This document shows positions 35,501 to 50,200 of a stretch of 64,000 nucleotides of DNA, one piece after another (positions within the stretch are counted from its first letter, which is position 1; every line of letters begins with the position of its first letter). The notes under the pieces were generated by a model. The model saw only the letters and a program-made list of their open reading frames with translations, was not told the origin of the DNA and searched no databases. The translations under genes and the position numbers were made by a program. Origin of the DNA: Hepsetus odoe (lineage: Eukaryota > Chordata > Actinopteri > Characiformes > Hepsetidae); NCBI GenBank assembly GCA_017165825.1, contig CM029372.1, positions 2,784,718 through 2,848,717 of the forward strand. The letters are read 5' to 3'.

Positions 35501-38500
35501 TTTCACTTCACCTAGCATATGGGGAACAGACTGCATGTTTAGGCTTTAGTGCACAGCACGTGAGCAGCATGCCTCTCATATGTGCTTGAGAGTGACGCCA
35601 AAGGGTCCTCGGTGTGTCTATTTTAGTTAGAGTTCCCCTGCACTCTGGACGTCACTGTGGAATTGCCAAAGCCGGGAGCCGGGCCTGGGAGGATTACTCT
35701 CTGCATTGATCTGTGCTGTGAGATGGATAGCCTGTCGGTAGAGCCGCACACCTGCATTTTGCTGAACTCAACTCTGTGCAGAATGGAAATCAGAGGCAAC
35801 CAGCATTCCTCCCTGATGAGGTGTCCTAGTGTCCTGCTTTTGCAGGGGACAAGAGACAGAGAGGGAAGATGACAGAGGAGATGCTATCAAGAAGAGAAAG
35901 GAGAAGGAGGGTTTCATTGAGCAAGGCTTGTCAAAAAATGCTAGCTGCCCTCTCTGTTGTATAAACAGTTTGTGACAGATGGACTGAATTTTGAAACTGT
36001 TCACACCTTTTTGAAGTTAAGTGATGCTCTTTACAATTTTACAATACTTCTCTTAAATAGTCAAAATCAATATCAGGCAATATCAAGATACGTCATCATG
36101 ATCTGTATACATTATGACAAATGTATGACATATATATTTACACTCGACAGAATGGTTGGAAATCTGTGCTTGTAATGTTATTTTGATAACAGTGCAGTTT
36201 TTCACCGTTACTATAATTCCCCTGAGCACCAGTCGCTAAGTAACAGCTCTCTTTATGCTGCAGCTAACCTTTAACTTACAAATTTTCTACTTGGCGGATA
36301 ATACACAGAAAGTGATATCTTTTAATGATGTAATATTTCAGCTTCAGGTTGTTTAATGTAACAGACTTATAATGAATTCTGCAACCCCAAAGCAAACTGA
36401 ACAGAATACAACTCAGCCAGTGAGATGGGATTTGAAGTTCTTTACACATTGCAACCAAGTGAGATTAAGGTTCTTCTGATGAATTCGTAAAAGACTGAGC
36501 TAAACTGGATATATTCTCTATTTGTAATGCAAATATAATTACAGCAATGAATTGGTGGACAGATCTTAACATTAAAACAGGTTTGATATTAAACCATCTT
36601 AAATGGTTCTTTGCCTTAATTTTTCATCATTTATAAATCTCGCTAGATGTTTCCCTTCCTTTGGCACAAAATATGTCTTTAGAGTTTCCACTCTAAAAAG
36701 GGATTTTAGCATTCAGTGTCCAAAAGCATCCCTAAGCAGTCACTTTACTAACAGATGAATGTTTTATTGCTCTATACAAGAGTTTAGCTATGTCACTCAG
36801 TCACTGTCTGCCGCTTGTCCCAAGTGGGGTCGCGCTGGAGTCCATCCCAGCTCACACAGGGCGAAGGATGGGGGGCACATCCTGGACAGGTCGCAAGCCC
36901 ATCACATGGATGAGTGTGTCGGGGCCGGCACCTTGCTCAAGGGTACCTCAGGACACTCTATTGGGAAGGGGTTCCTCTATTGGGAAGGGAACCCCAATCC
37001 TCCACTCATGTGGCCAACGCCCTAACCACTAGGCCACCGCTGCCCCATTTAGCTATGTTGAAAGTGAAAATAGTTACCATTTTTAAGTACCATTTTTCCC
37101 ATCATTAGTAGTAAACACCCCTTTACTATGAAATAAATGGGTTGCTGCTGGAAGAGAGAAAGTTTGTCTGGCTCTTCTGCTCCGCTCATGCTCAGTGCAC
37201 TGGCTCTTAAGTGCTTGGATCAAATTGCCTAATCTAATGTCCATATGAGCTCACTCGCCCTGAGGCAGGACGTTAGTTGAGTGTGTTGAGACTGACGTGA
37301 GCTGAGTGTGTCTGACACCTTTCCTGTCCTGACTTTCTGTCAGCTTTCCTACGCTCAGGTTTCCCCTGAGAGGGTCACTGAGTCGAAACATGCGGCAAAA
37401 GTCAAATTATTGTTGCACACACATGAAAAGACCAATAGCACTCCCCTCTCAAGTTATAGTTCTATAGGTTCAAGGCAGCCACAGTGGAAATGTAGCGTTG
37501 ATATCTTGTGATTAATGCAATGTTAATTGGAGCTGAGACACTTGTTCAGTGTGTCATTGTAATTATGGATGAATTATTCATCCTATGTAAATGAGTGTAA
37601 TTTTATGGGTAGAACGTGAATGTGAGTCGGTGGGGGCTCTGCTGTTTTGCACAGTCAGTCATTCAAGCACAACGACACATCCTTTGTCATTCCAGCATTG
37701 GGGTTTGGCAGCTTTTTTTCGGCGACGTGCGACGGCGAGATTTGAACAGCTTTTAATAGCTTTTAATGATCTAACTGCATTAAACACCATCTTGTGTGTT
37801 TCTGATTTTCTGTTGATTTTGAAAGCAAGTTGTGAAGTATTACTAATCAATATGAACATAAATTCTACTTAGACAGGACAAGAGCTATGTTGTGAGGCTT
37901 TACATTTTATGGCTTAGCGCCATACATCGTTTGAGACTGGGCCACAGGTCGTTGCAAACTGTAAATATTATTTATTTCTATATTTAAAAATGTAACCAGT
38001 ATTTTAAATTGATTTTTCATTACCTCTTTGTTGAGCTAGTGCACAATCTCTTCAATATTCTCTTCTATTCTATTCTTATTAAATTCCCTTGATTAGAACT
38101 CAGTTTTGTATAATCTGGGCTACAGTTACAGTTGAACCATTTGAAAATCGCACTGTTTAAAATTGCAATCTTGATATAAAAGCAATAAATTTTTCAGCCC
38201 TACTTACCATAGAGGGAATAAAAGCCTCTTGAGTTTTCTGGGAAAGTGGGTTCGATTGGGTCATTAGCATCAACCTGCTCTTATCTTGATCCCAGCCCTC
38301 TTTTATCTGGTCTTGCTTTGTTGGGCTTTTTCTGTGTGGTGACATGAGGTGATTGATTACAGATTAAGTCAGTAAAAACTGATGAGTCAACGGTGAATGT
38401 GCCCTCACTGCTTGAAGCTGTGCATCAGAAGGAGAGACTATGGTCGTATGAAAGAAAGACAATGGTGAGGATGCATGGTTGCAGGTAACAGACCATGCAA

Positions 38501-41500
38501 GCTAATCGTAAACGTGTGGTGGTGCACTAGAATTTTGAGTTCCTAAATTCAGTATAAATCTAGCAGAAAACCAAAGTTAAAAATATGAAAATATTTATGA
38601 TTTTATAAAATACCTTTTTCGAACCTACAAATCATTATTTTTATTCAGGAAATGCTGAGATGAAAGCAAGTCAACAAGCTTTTTTAAAGTGTGTGGAAAA
38701 AATGCTGTAAACAAGGAATGCTTTCAGAAATGGAAGTGTTAATCATTTATTTTCATCAATCAACAAAATGCAGTGAATGAACAAAAGAGAATCTAAATCA
38801 AATCAATATTTGGTGTGACCACCCTTTGCCTTCAAAACAGCATCAATTCTTCTAGCTACACTCTCCCCTGTCACTACTTTGCAGTCTCCAATCTCTTTCA
38901 GACTGATCCTCCTGCAAAGAATATAATCCACCTGTGAGCATCTTCCTCCACTCTTATACGTCACCCTGTGCTCCTCCCTCTTCTTAAAATAAGTATTAAC
39001 TACAGCCATTTCCATCCTTTTTGCAAAATCTACAACCATCTGACCTTCAGTATTCATCTCCTTGACACCATATCTACCCATCACCTCCTCATCACCTCTG
39101 TTCCCTTCACCAACATGACCATTAAAATCTGCACCAACCATCACTCTCTCTCCCCTGGGTACACTCTCTATCACTTCATCTAACTCACTCCAGAATTTTT
39201 CCTTCTCTTCCATCTCACAACCAACTTTTGAAACATAAGCACTAACAACATTTATTATCACACCTTCAACTTCCAGCTTGAAACTCATCACCCTCCCTGA
39301 CACCCTCTTCACTTCCAAAACACTCTTCACATACTCTTCCTTCAGGATAACACCTACCCCATTCCTCCTTCTATCCACACCATGGTAGAACAGTTTAAAC
39401 CCTCCTCCAATACAGCTGGCCTTACTACCCTTCCATCTCTTGCACACACAAAATGTCAAGCTTTCTTCTCTCCATCATATCAGCTAATTTTCTAACTTTA
39501 CCAGCCATACTGCCAACATTCAAAGTCCCTACCCTCACTTCCACTCTCCTCCCCTTCTTTCTCTCCTTCTCCATCTGGACATGCCTTCCTCCTCCTCTTC
39601 TTCTTCTCCTTTGGCCAACAGTAGTCAAATTTCCACCAGCACCCTGTAGGCTAACAGTACTGGTGGTGGTCATTGTTAACCCGGGCCTCGACCGATCCAG
39701 TATCGTCCACATATTGATTTGACGTCCTGACGTAACCCCCCTTATTTACCCGGGCTTGGCACCGGCATGAAGAAATACACTGGCTTGTGCATCCCTAGTG
39801 GCTGGGTTTTATATATATATATCCATATGTCCAAGAATGTTACAAAAACATTCCTTATATATATAAAACTATATATAAGGAACTTTTGGATAGTATGGGG
39901 TACAATTGTCGCACTTGCCGTTTTTGTAACATTCTTGGACATATGGATTTTTAATCTCAATTTTAACAATACATGGAGATTCAAGTAATATAACTACACA
40001 ATTAAAACTGAAGAAAAGACTTCTACAAAATTCTACAAAAATTCTACAAATTCTATAAAAAATCTGTTGAATAAATTAGGACACCCCCACCGTTATTCCT
40101 AATTAAAAATGGCTCAGATCACACCCAGGTGTAGTACATCAGGTGCACATGATTAGAACATCATTACTTAGCATTTAGAAGGAGATTTGCCCATTTAAAC
40201 CTCTGACATTTAGTTTGGTGTGCTCCTCACTGTTGAAGTGAGTGTGAACACCATCGTGAGATCAAATGAGCTGTCTGAGGCCTTCAGAAAGAAGACTGTA
40301 GCAGCTTATAAGTCTGGTAAGGGATTTAAAAAGATCGCAATAGAATTTGCAATCAGCAGTCCGGACAATAGTTTATAAGTGGAGGACTTCCAAAACAACT
40401 GCCAACATGCCCAGGTTTGGCTGTCCAAGCAAGTTTGAAAGCAGACCGCAAGATGCTAAAAGAGATCTCCAAAAACCCTAAAATGTCATCACGGCACTTA
40501 CAGCAGGCTCTTGCTACTGTTGATGTGAAAGTGCCTCTACAATCAGAAAGAGACTGCACAACTTTTAACTTGCATGGGAGGTGTGCAAGGAGGAAACCTT
40601 TGCTCTCTAAGAGAAACATTAAGGCCAAACTGAAGTTTACCAGAGAGAATGTAGACAAGGCCAGGACTTCTGGAATAATGCTCTTTGGGCAGATGAGTCT
40701 AAAATTGAATTATTTGGGCACCAGAACAGAGGAAATGTCTGGCGTAAACCAAATACAGCACTCCAAGAAGAGAACCTCATACCAACTATGAAGCATGGAG
40801 GTGGAAGTGTCATGGTTTGGAAATGTTTTGCTGCAGCAGGTCCTGGCCAGTTCACCATCATAGGTGCTTGAGGAACATGTGAGACCATCTGTAAGAACAT
40901 TAAAGCTCAAGCGGAGCTGGACCCTGCAACATGACAAGACCCAAAACACACCAGCAAATCCACCAAGGGTTGGCTGAAAACTGAGAAATGGAGAGTCCTG
41001 GATTGGCCAAGTCAGAGCCCAGATCTTAATCCCATTGAGATGCTGTGGGTTGACTTGAAACAGGTTTTACATGCAAGAAATCCCTCAAACATCTCACATC
41101 GTAACAGTGTAAAGAATTCTGTAGTGAGGAGTGGGGCAAACTTTCCTCAGACTGATGTCAGAGACTGGTAGATGCTATAAGAAGTATCTCACTGTGGTTA
41201 TTTCAGCTAAAAGGGCTATTAGGGGGCAGGGTGTCCTAACCTTTTCCTCTGTTAGAAAACACATTATTTTTTTATTTCTTTTTTTAATGAATAAATCAAG
41301 GTTAATTTTTGTGAACAAAAAATTATATGTGAACATTTCCTCTACAGAATTGTCATTCACAACTGGATTCAACTGGATTATTGTTTTGGATTAATATCCT
41401 GCCTCAGCATGTCAATGGGGTTCAAGTCACAATTTTTGGCTAGGCCACTCTGAAATTGTTTTTCAGCCATTCAGAGGACTTGATTTTATGCTTTGGATGG

Positions 41501-43767
41501 TTATCCTGGTACTTGGATGTTATGCTCAATTGCACTTCAGACCACAGACTGACAACTTGACTTTCTTCTTTAGCACTTTCTTGTAGAGAGCTGAATTTAT
41601 CCTTCCCTCTATTATATCAATTCACCCAGGCCCAAAAGCAGCAAAGCATCCCCATACAATCACATTACCACCACCATGTTTGACATGATGGCATGATGGT
41701 GATGTGGCCATGATGTTATTATGAATAGCTCAATTAATGAGTCACAATTATTAATTAATAGGATACATTTTCACTAAAAAATTTCCACTTCTGACTTATC
41801 AGTCCTTAGAATCTTATTGCAAATGTTTTGGGGGTAATCGAGGTGCTTTGTGGCAGATGTTAAAGCCTTTTTGTTCCTAAAATAGTTTTTCCAAGTGATC
41901 TTCTGAAGGGTTCTAATGATTGAATCATGAACACTGAAATTAACTGAAATAAAATTTTATAGTAATAAGCACATCAGATATATCGCCCAGCCTCAGAATG
42001 ACATAAATTTTTTTTTTTTTTTTGCATGCCCATGAACATACCTAGTTGTGTGCTCAGAGGATGTACAGAACAGCTGTTACATGTTCTCACAAAATCTCTG
42101 TGAGCACCACCCTCGTCCCAGAATGCTTCCAAGCCACCATCCTTGTCCTTGTGTTGAAGTCCTGTCCCAACAGTTCAACGGATGAAACCATCACAGCACA
42201 CTTATGTGAGAATGCTTCAGTTATTTATTCAATATGATATTCAGCATCTGATTGGAAAGCTGAGGTTGCTGGTGCTGAGCAATTCCCTCTACTACTGATG
42301 TTGCGCAAACTAAAAGATGGTTGCTAACTTCAGAAGCCATGTCATGACCACTCCCCACTGAGCATCAACAGCTCCCACATGGATAACAGTCCAGAGCACT
42401 TAGTTCCTTATGTCCATCATGGAGATCCTCATGTGGACCCACAACACTAGCTCCGAAACGGGAAAACCTGCATCATGGTCTAGAACGGGAACTGCAACGT
42501 CTTGAAGTCCCTAGAACAGGTAGTGTGGATAGCTGAGAAGATCATAAGGATCTCTTCTGTCTGTCTGTATCTACCAGCGTTATGGATGACCCCACCCTTC
42601 TCCTCCTGCACTCTATTCTCACTCCTGCTGTCTGGGAAAAGATTTGCTAGCATACACTTCTAGGATGGGAAACGGTTTGTTTTTCCAGTTTGTTCATTGA
42701 AGGCTCATCCATATTTATACAGAGTTATGTATTTTATCTGGACTACAGTTGCTTTATTTTAAATTATTTACTGCTGTAAGTGTTGCTGACTGTTAGCATT
42801 TGCACCTTGCACTTTGTAACGGTGGCGGGGAGTTCGAAAGGATGCCAACGCAGAGCCAGGGTTCCAAAACGTAACTTTATTAAAAAAAACTAACATACAA
42901 AACCAAAAATGTCACCATTAACTGTAGGCAGAGCCTTGTAAATGAACCGCGCTCTGTTCTGACTCACTGGGGCTTAAATAGCAGCCTCAATGAAGCACAC
43001 CTGTGTCTGAACAAGCCCAGGTGTGCTCAGTCCGAACAGAGCGCCATCTGTCGTGCCCGGCCGGAACCACGGGCACGACAGACCGCGACACACTTTGACC
43101 TGCTTCAGTGTTTGTGATCATGCTGCACATACACTGCAGTGCTGTACTGAGTTCTTTTTTAAATCAGTAATCAATATACTCTGTTCATTTGCAATATCTC
43201 TGTGTTGGGTGAATGTAATCTGTGTATAGATTAATTTGACTTGAGAGATACATAGCTAACAACATAATTTATCTGCCTTATATACTGGATTGTAATCATC
43301 CAATCTCCAATATCCAATTCAGTATGCTCTGCCCAAAACACCCACCTTACCGATTCTAGGATAAAATCAGGGCTATCGCCACTACTAATTTGCATGTTTG
43401 TCTGGAGGTGAAGAAAATGAAAAATATCTATTTTTTTAATGGGCGCCATTTTGTCAGGTGTTTTCAAAATAGGATTGTCACCAAAGACTATAAAACTAGT
43501 TGATGATAAATTGTCTAGTTTTTAATTTATTAATTGACTTGTTTTTAGTTTTCAGTAAAAGCTGTCAATAACAATTTGATCATGTCTCATAGTTTTATTT
43601 AGCAAAAAAGCCAATCAAGGCCCCAGTTAATTCAGTTCAGCTTAGATGAGCTTAGACTAATGAGAGAGGTCTCATTCCTTTCATAGAACAGGCTTAACTC
43701 TGAAGCTTACTACACCCCTGCAGTTCAGAGCACAATAGCCAGAAAACATTAGGATGCACTGGCAGAC

Positions 43768-43828
<61 letters not shown>

Positions 43829-43913
43829 TGTGTGTGTGTGCATGCACTCACAGCTGCATATTTTGCTTGTGTATGTTTACAGGATTGTGGGCCTTTGTGT
43901 GTATAGCTGTGTG

Positions 43914-43992
<79 letters not shown>

Positions 43993-44122
43993 TTTAGGAC
44001 AGTCAAAAGCCAGACGCCTGCCATGTTTTCACAGGCCTGATCTAAACACTCCTCCCTGAGGACACAGCCAGCATCCTGCAGGCTAGCTCATCTCTTCTCA
44101 TCTCTTTTACATTCACTCTCTC

Positions 44123-44171
<49 letters not shown>

Positions 44172-46960
44172 CTCCTTTCATATCTTTCTGTCATTTTTTT
44201 TCTTTTCCTTGCCACCTCATGCTCTCTCTCACTGCTGCTGATGCTGGATGATTTTAAATTGTTTGTCTGGATTGAAATTTTGGACTATTTGGAGGTCAGG
44301 TCAGCATCCTCAGATCACTCCTCGGTTTTTGCAGTGTGATGTGCACCTTTGCAGTGTGTAGGTGTACTTGGTCTGCAACAATCTTAGGTTGTATGCATCA
44401 AAGTGAGGTCCATATAAATAGCATGACCCAAGATTTCAAGAGTTTATCAAAGTTGCCTACTTCTTGTAGACCTTTTAAGTTGTAGCTTTTCAGTGTACGA
44501 GTGTTTTGCCTGTGTAATCCTCCAGGAAAAATTGTATCCCATTGTGAGCGTGTGCTATTTTAGGCTTGATTTGCTCAGCAATTGAATCTGTACCTCATGT
44601 GCTGTACCCATTAATAATACCAAGGTTCAAATTAATTATTTAATTTCTTTTCTTCTTCATGAGCATGTAAACAGATTATATTTTACATGGACTTAGTATT
44701 TGAAGTTCTCTATCAGTTTGTTTAGATTTACTATGAATTCATGTGTCCAGCTTGATTGGTGCTGGTTTTAGAGTGGGAAGATTTGAACAGTGAGTCATGA
44801 ATTCAAACACTCCCTCTTTCACTCATCAAAGCTTCTTGGATTTTGAAGTTGCTATTGATAGCTGTCCATCTGCTGCTGTTCCTTCATCGCAGCTCTACTC
44901 TGTTCTAGCTCTAAGCTTTTGTTATTCATTAAAACTGCAAGCAGTCAGTTCTAACCATTTTTGTATTAAAGTGATGTTCTTATTTCACACTGGTGTCTTC
45001 ATTAATATCCTTCATTTGATCTTTTATTCATTTGGCTCACTGACCATCGATGATGGATCCTCAGATAGTTAATTGGTGTTGGAGAATGATAAGGAAAAGG
45101 CATTTTGCTTACAATCCTGCTCTCAGGTCTACTTAGGCAATTTGTTGTAAAGAGAAAAGTACAGATCAACAGTGTGTTTTAAGGGAAATCTCTTTGTTTG
45201 AAAGAACCATGAGTCCAGCAAAACCAGAGCTAAGAATAGAACTGTGGTATTCCTTAGATCACACACTCATCTCTTTCTCTCTCTGTCCTTTTTTCTCTCT
45301 TTTTCCCAAAGACATGTGGAGGAGCGTGCGAGCCTCAGCAGGTATTTCCGAGCGGATGCTGCAGAAACTCAGAGGCAGGGTAGAATTCACCCTCCTGCTG
45401 ACCCTCAAACAGGACAAATTCAACTCCGGAGTGATGCTTTCCATCCATCATGGAGAGCAGAGGTACACACTAAGCTGATATCATCATTATTATTACTTTA
45501 TTATTATTGTTACATTATTACTTTTGCAGAAAACATTTAAATGCAAAATTTAATCACCCCCTGACAAATGACATGCCTTGTTGATGGGAAATTAGTACAT
45601 TTTGAAAGTGACTACCCTTGTCATTGCGAGGTCATGGCACAGCACACATGAACCACAACGAAATTGGACCTCTGCATTTTACCCATGCACACTCAAACCC
45701 GTGCAGCAGTGGGCAGCTATTGAAAGCGCCCGGGGAGCAGTGATGGGGACGGTACCTTGCTCAAGGGTACCTCAGGGCAACCTATTGGGAAGGGGTTTGA
45801 ACCCCCGATCCTCCGATCATGTGGCTAACGCCCAAACCGCTAGGCCACCGCTGCCCGGTGTCTTTAGTCTTTTAATTTTCCTTACTTGGAAGAAGAATTT
45901 ATCTAAATTTTAGTTTACAATATCTGTTTATGTTGCACAGGCAATTTTTTCAGTTAATGTCTTCAGTATTTTAAGTTCAGCTCACAAACAGTAATTTTGC
46001 ATTACAATTTGCAGAATGTGTACTTTGTACAGGAAAATATGCTTATTTTGACCTACCAAATCAACAGAGTTTGTCACTGGAGAGGGGACTCAAACTTTTG
46101 CATAAGACTGTACATATTGTACATACAGGCAAATATGAATGCACTATTTATTACACTTTGATGCCCTCAATCATGAGTGCCTTGACTCGACTTGTTTAAG
46201 GATGTAATTGAAAGCACAAAAGTAGAACTGCTGACATTAGCAAGGTCTAGAAGCAGCGAAATTATATTGGCTACAGGGTTGGCACCTTATCCACTGAGGG
46301 GAATTCTGTTTTTTTCTTTAGTCTTTTAATCAGTTTTTCAATGTGAACTTTTACGAATACTCCAAAAAGATTGCACCTACTTCAACGCCCCCTGTGACCC
46401 TGGCTAGAACAAGTGGCTCAGATATAATGAATGAATAAATAAATTAAATCCAGCTTTTGTTTATTTTGTTGTTCTACGCTAGCATTTTTGCAATGATAAT
46501 CTCCAGCTTATCATCATCATGATGTCAACAGCTTACATCCCCTGAATTGATCAGAGAGATCAAGCAAACGGCACAGCATATTAACGATCAGCAAACAAAC
46601 CGGCTGGATTGTAATAACACGAGGGTTATTGTTTTTACTTCATCATCCGATTCCAAGCTCTCTTCCACACAAACAGCCACACGCCGCGCACTCAGTGCTG
46701 ATAACTGATCCTTTCACTCTCCTAATCACATATTGGAATTGTCATCCACGTTCTATAGCAAAAGAAAGTGCACAGATGACGGCCATTTATTTTCTTTTGC
46801 TTCTTTGCCATCTCGGTCCTAAAGAGAAGAAACTGATAATCCAAAAGAATGTGAAACAGTGTTGACAGTATATTTTTTATTTATCATCATTTTTTTCTAT
46901 CTATCCCCTATCACTACATCTTCTAACACCGCATGCTGATACATGGGCCACCCTGCTAAG

Positions 46961-47022
<62 letters not shown>

Positions 47023-47129
47023 GTCACTGAGTGACCGGTGACATTTCTTGAATGCATACTGTATTGATTATGCCTCCGTTTTAAGGTCAGCGTACTCACA
47101 GCATGGAGGGCTTGCAGTTCAGTGCTTTT

Positions 47130-47204
<75 letters not shown>

Positions 47205-50200
47205 TGACATTGTTGCCAAAAAATTCCAGTTTGGCTATAAATAAATTTGCATAAAATGTTTTGGGGTGCTTTGCAACAAATGGTAAATCAAGGTAAAAAT
47301 AAGGTGGGACTGACCTACTTTAACATTATTTAGTCCATCCATCCATCCATTTTCTTCCGCTTATCCGAGGTCGGGTCACGGGGGCAGCAGCTCCAGCAGG
47401 GATGCCCAGACTTCCCTCTCTCCGGCCACTTCTTCCAGCTCCTCCGGGCGGATCCCAAGGCGTTCCCAGGCCAGCCGAGAGACATAGTCTCTCCAGCATG
47501 TCCTGGGTCTTCCCCGGGGTCTCTTTCCGGTGGGACGTGCCCGGAACACCTCACCAGGGAGGCGTCCAGGGGGCATCCTAATCAGATGCCTGAGCCACCT
47601 CATCTGACTCCTCTCGATGCGGAGGAACAGCGGCTCTACTTTGAGCCCCTCCCGGATGGCTGAGCTTCTCACCCTATCTCTAAGGGAGAGCCCAGACACC
47701 CTGCGGAGGAAACTCATTTCGGCCGCTTGTATTCATGATCTCGTTCTTTCGGTCACTACCCACAGCTCGTGACCATAGGTGAGGGTGGGAACGTAGATCG
47801 ACTGGTAAATTGAGAGCTTTGCCTTCTGGCTCAGCTCCTTCTTCACCATGACGGACCGATGCAGAGCCCGCATCACTGCAGAAGCTGCCCCGATCCACCT
47901 GTCGATCTCCCGCTCCATCTTACCCTCACTCGTGAACAAGATCCCAAGATACTTAAACTCCTCCACTTGGGGCAAGGTCTCACTCCCAATCCTGAGAGGG
48001 CATTCCACCCTTTTCCGACTGAGGACCATGGCCTCAGATTTAGAGGTGCTGATTCTCATCCCAGCCGCTTCACACTCGGCTGTGAACCGATCCAGAGAGT
48101 GCTGAAGGTCATGGCATGATGAGGCCAACAGGACAACGTCATCTGCAAAAAGCAGAGACCCAATCCTGAGCCCACCAAACCGGACCCCCTCAATGCCCTG
48201 GCTGCGCCTAGAAATCCTGTCCATAAAAGTTATGAACAGGATCGGTGACAAAGGGCAGCCCTGGCGGAGTCCAACCCTCACCGGGAACAGGTCCGACTTA
48301 CTGCCGGCAATGCGGACCAAGCTCTGACACCGGTTGTACAGGGACCGGACAGCCCTTAACAGGGAATCCCATACTCCCGGAGTACCCCCCACAGGAGCCC
48401 CCGAGGGACACGGTCGAATGCCTTCTCCAAGTCCACAAAGCACATGTAAACTGGTTGGGCAAACTCCCATGCACCCTCCAGGACCCTGCTAAGGGTGTAG
48501 AGCTGGTCCACTGTTCCGCGACCTGGACGAAAACCACATTGCTCCTCCTGGATCTGAGGTTCGACTATCCGACGGACCCTCCTTTCCAGGACCCCTGAAT
48601 AGACTTTCCCTGGGAGGCTGAGAAGTGTGATCCCTCGATAATTGGAACACACCCTCCGGTCCCCTTTCTTAAAGAGGGGGACCACCACCCCGGTTTGCCA
48701 ATCCAGAGGCACCGTCCCCGATGTCCATGCGATGTTGCAGAGGCGTGTCAGCCATGACAGTCCTACAACATCCAGAGCCTTGAGGAACTCTGGGTGGATC
48801 TCATCCACTCCCGGAGCCCTGCCACCAAGGAGCTTTTTGACCACCTTGGCAACCTCGACCCCAGAGATGGAAGAGTCCACCTTGATGTCCCCAGGCTCTG
48901 CTTCCTCCTCGGAAGGCATGTTGGTGGAATTAAGGAGGTCTTCGAAGTACTCCCCCCACCAACCCACAACGTCCCGAGTCGAGGTCAGCAGCGTACCATC
49001 CCCACTATACACTGTGTTGACCGTGCACTGCTTTCCCCTCCTGAGACGCCGGATGGTGGACCAGAATTTCCTCGAAGCCGTCTGGAAGTCCTTCTCCATG
49101 GCCTCTCCAAACTCCTCCCATGCCCGAGTTTTTGCCTCAGCAACCACCAGAGCCACATTCCGCTTGGCCTGTCGGTACCTATCAGCTGCCTCCGGAGCCC
49201 CACTGGCCAAAAAGGCCCGGTAGGACTCCTTCTTCAGCTTGATGGCATCCCTCACCGCTGGTGCCCACCAACAGGTTCTAGGGTTGCCACCGCGACAGGC
49301 ACCGACCACCTCCCGGCCACAGCTCCGGTCAGCCGCCTTGACAATGGAGGCGCGGAACATAGTCCATTCAGACTCAATGTCCCCCACCTCCCCCGGGACG
49401 TGGTTAAAGCTTTGACGGAGGTGGGAGTTGAAGCTTGTCCTGACAGGGGACTCTGCCAGACGTTCCCAGCAGACCCTCACGATGCGTTTGGGCCTACCAG
49501 GTCTGACCGGCATCCTCCCCCACCAACGAAGCCAACTCACCACCAGGTGATGGTCGGTTGACAGCTCCGCCCCTCTCTTTACCCGAGTGTCCAAGACATG
49601 GGGCCGCAAGTCCGATGACACGACCACAAAGTTGATCATTGAACTGCGGCCTAGGGTGTCCTGGTGCCAGGTGCACATGTGGACATCCTTATACCTGAAC
49701 ATGGTGTTCGTTATGGACAATCCGTGACGAGCACAAAAGTCCAAAAACAAAACACCGCTCTGGTTCAGATCGGGGGGGCCATTCCTCCCAGTTACGCCCT
49801 TCCAGGTGTCACTGTCATTACCCACGTGAGCATTGAAGTCCCCCAGCAGAACGATGGATTCACCAGGAGGGACGCTCTCTAGCGCCCCCTCCAGAGACCC
49901 CAGAAAGGGTGGGTAGTCCAGAATGCTGTTTGGCGCATAAGCGCAAACAACACTAAGGACCCGTTCCCTGACCCGAAGGCGGAGGGAGGCCACCCTCTCA
50001 TCCACCGGGGTAAACCCCAATGTACTGGCCCCAAGCCGTGGAGCAATAAGTATGCCCACACCTGCTCGGCGCCTCTCACCGGTGGCAACTCCAGAGTGGA
50101 AAAGAGTCCAGCCCCTCTCAAGGAGACTGGTTCCAGAGTCCAAGCTGTGCGTCGAGGTGAGTCCAACTATATCTAGCTGGAACTGCTCAACCTCGCGCAC

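Larger units (their letters stand above)
33333..45311 (+). other. nell2 intron 2 (12 kb)
   Basis: It begins GTAGGA and ends CCCAAAG. It holds SINEs, an RTE copy joined to half a MITE, a foldback, two Tc1 relics, a solo LTR and a cluster of microsatellites, listed separately. Stretches 33450-34990, 35250-36780, 37050-38690 and 44170-45300 contain nothing I recognise. Confidence 0.85.

Noticed and set aside
40417..40791. 124-residue frame as an active transposase
   Set aside because: Only a piece of Tc1 transposase; frameshifts and stops precede and follow it and the catalytic region is broken.
48642..49882. Plus-strand frames of 193 and 255 residues
   Set aside because: They are antisense shadows of the Rex3 coding region, which has clear motifs on the minus strand.
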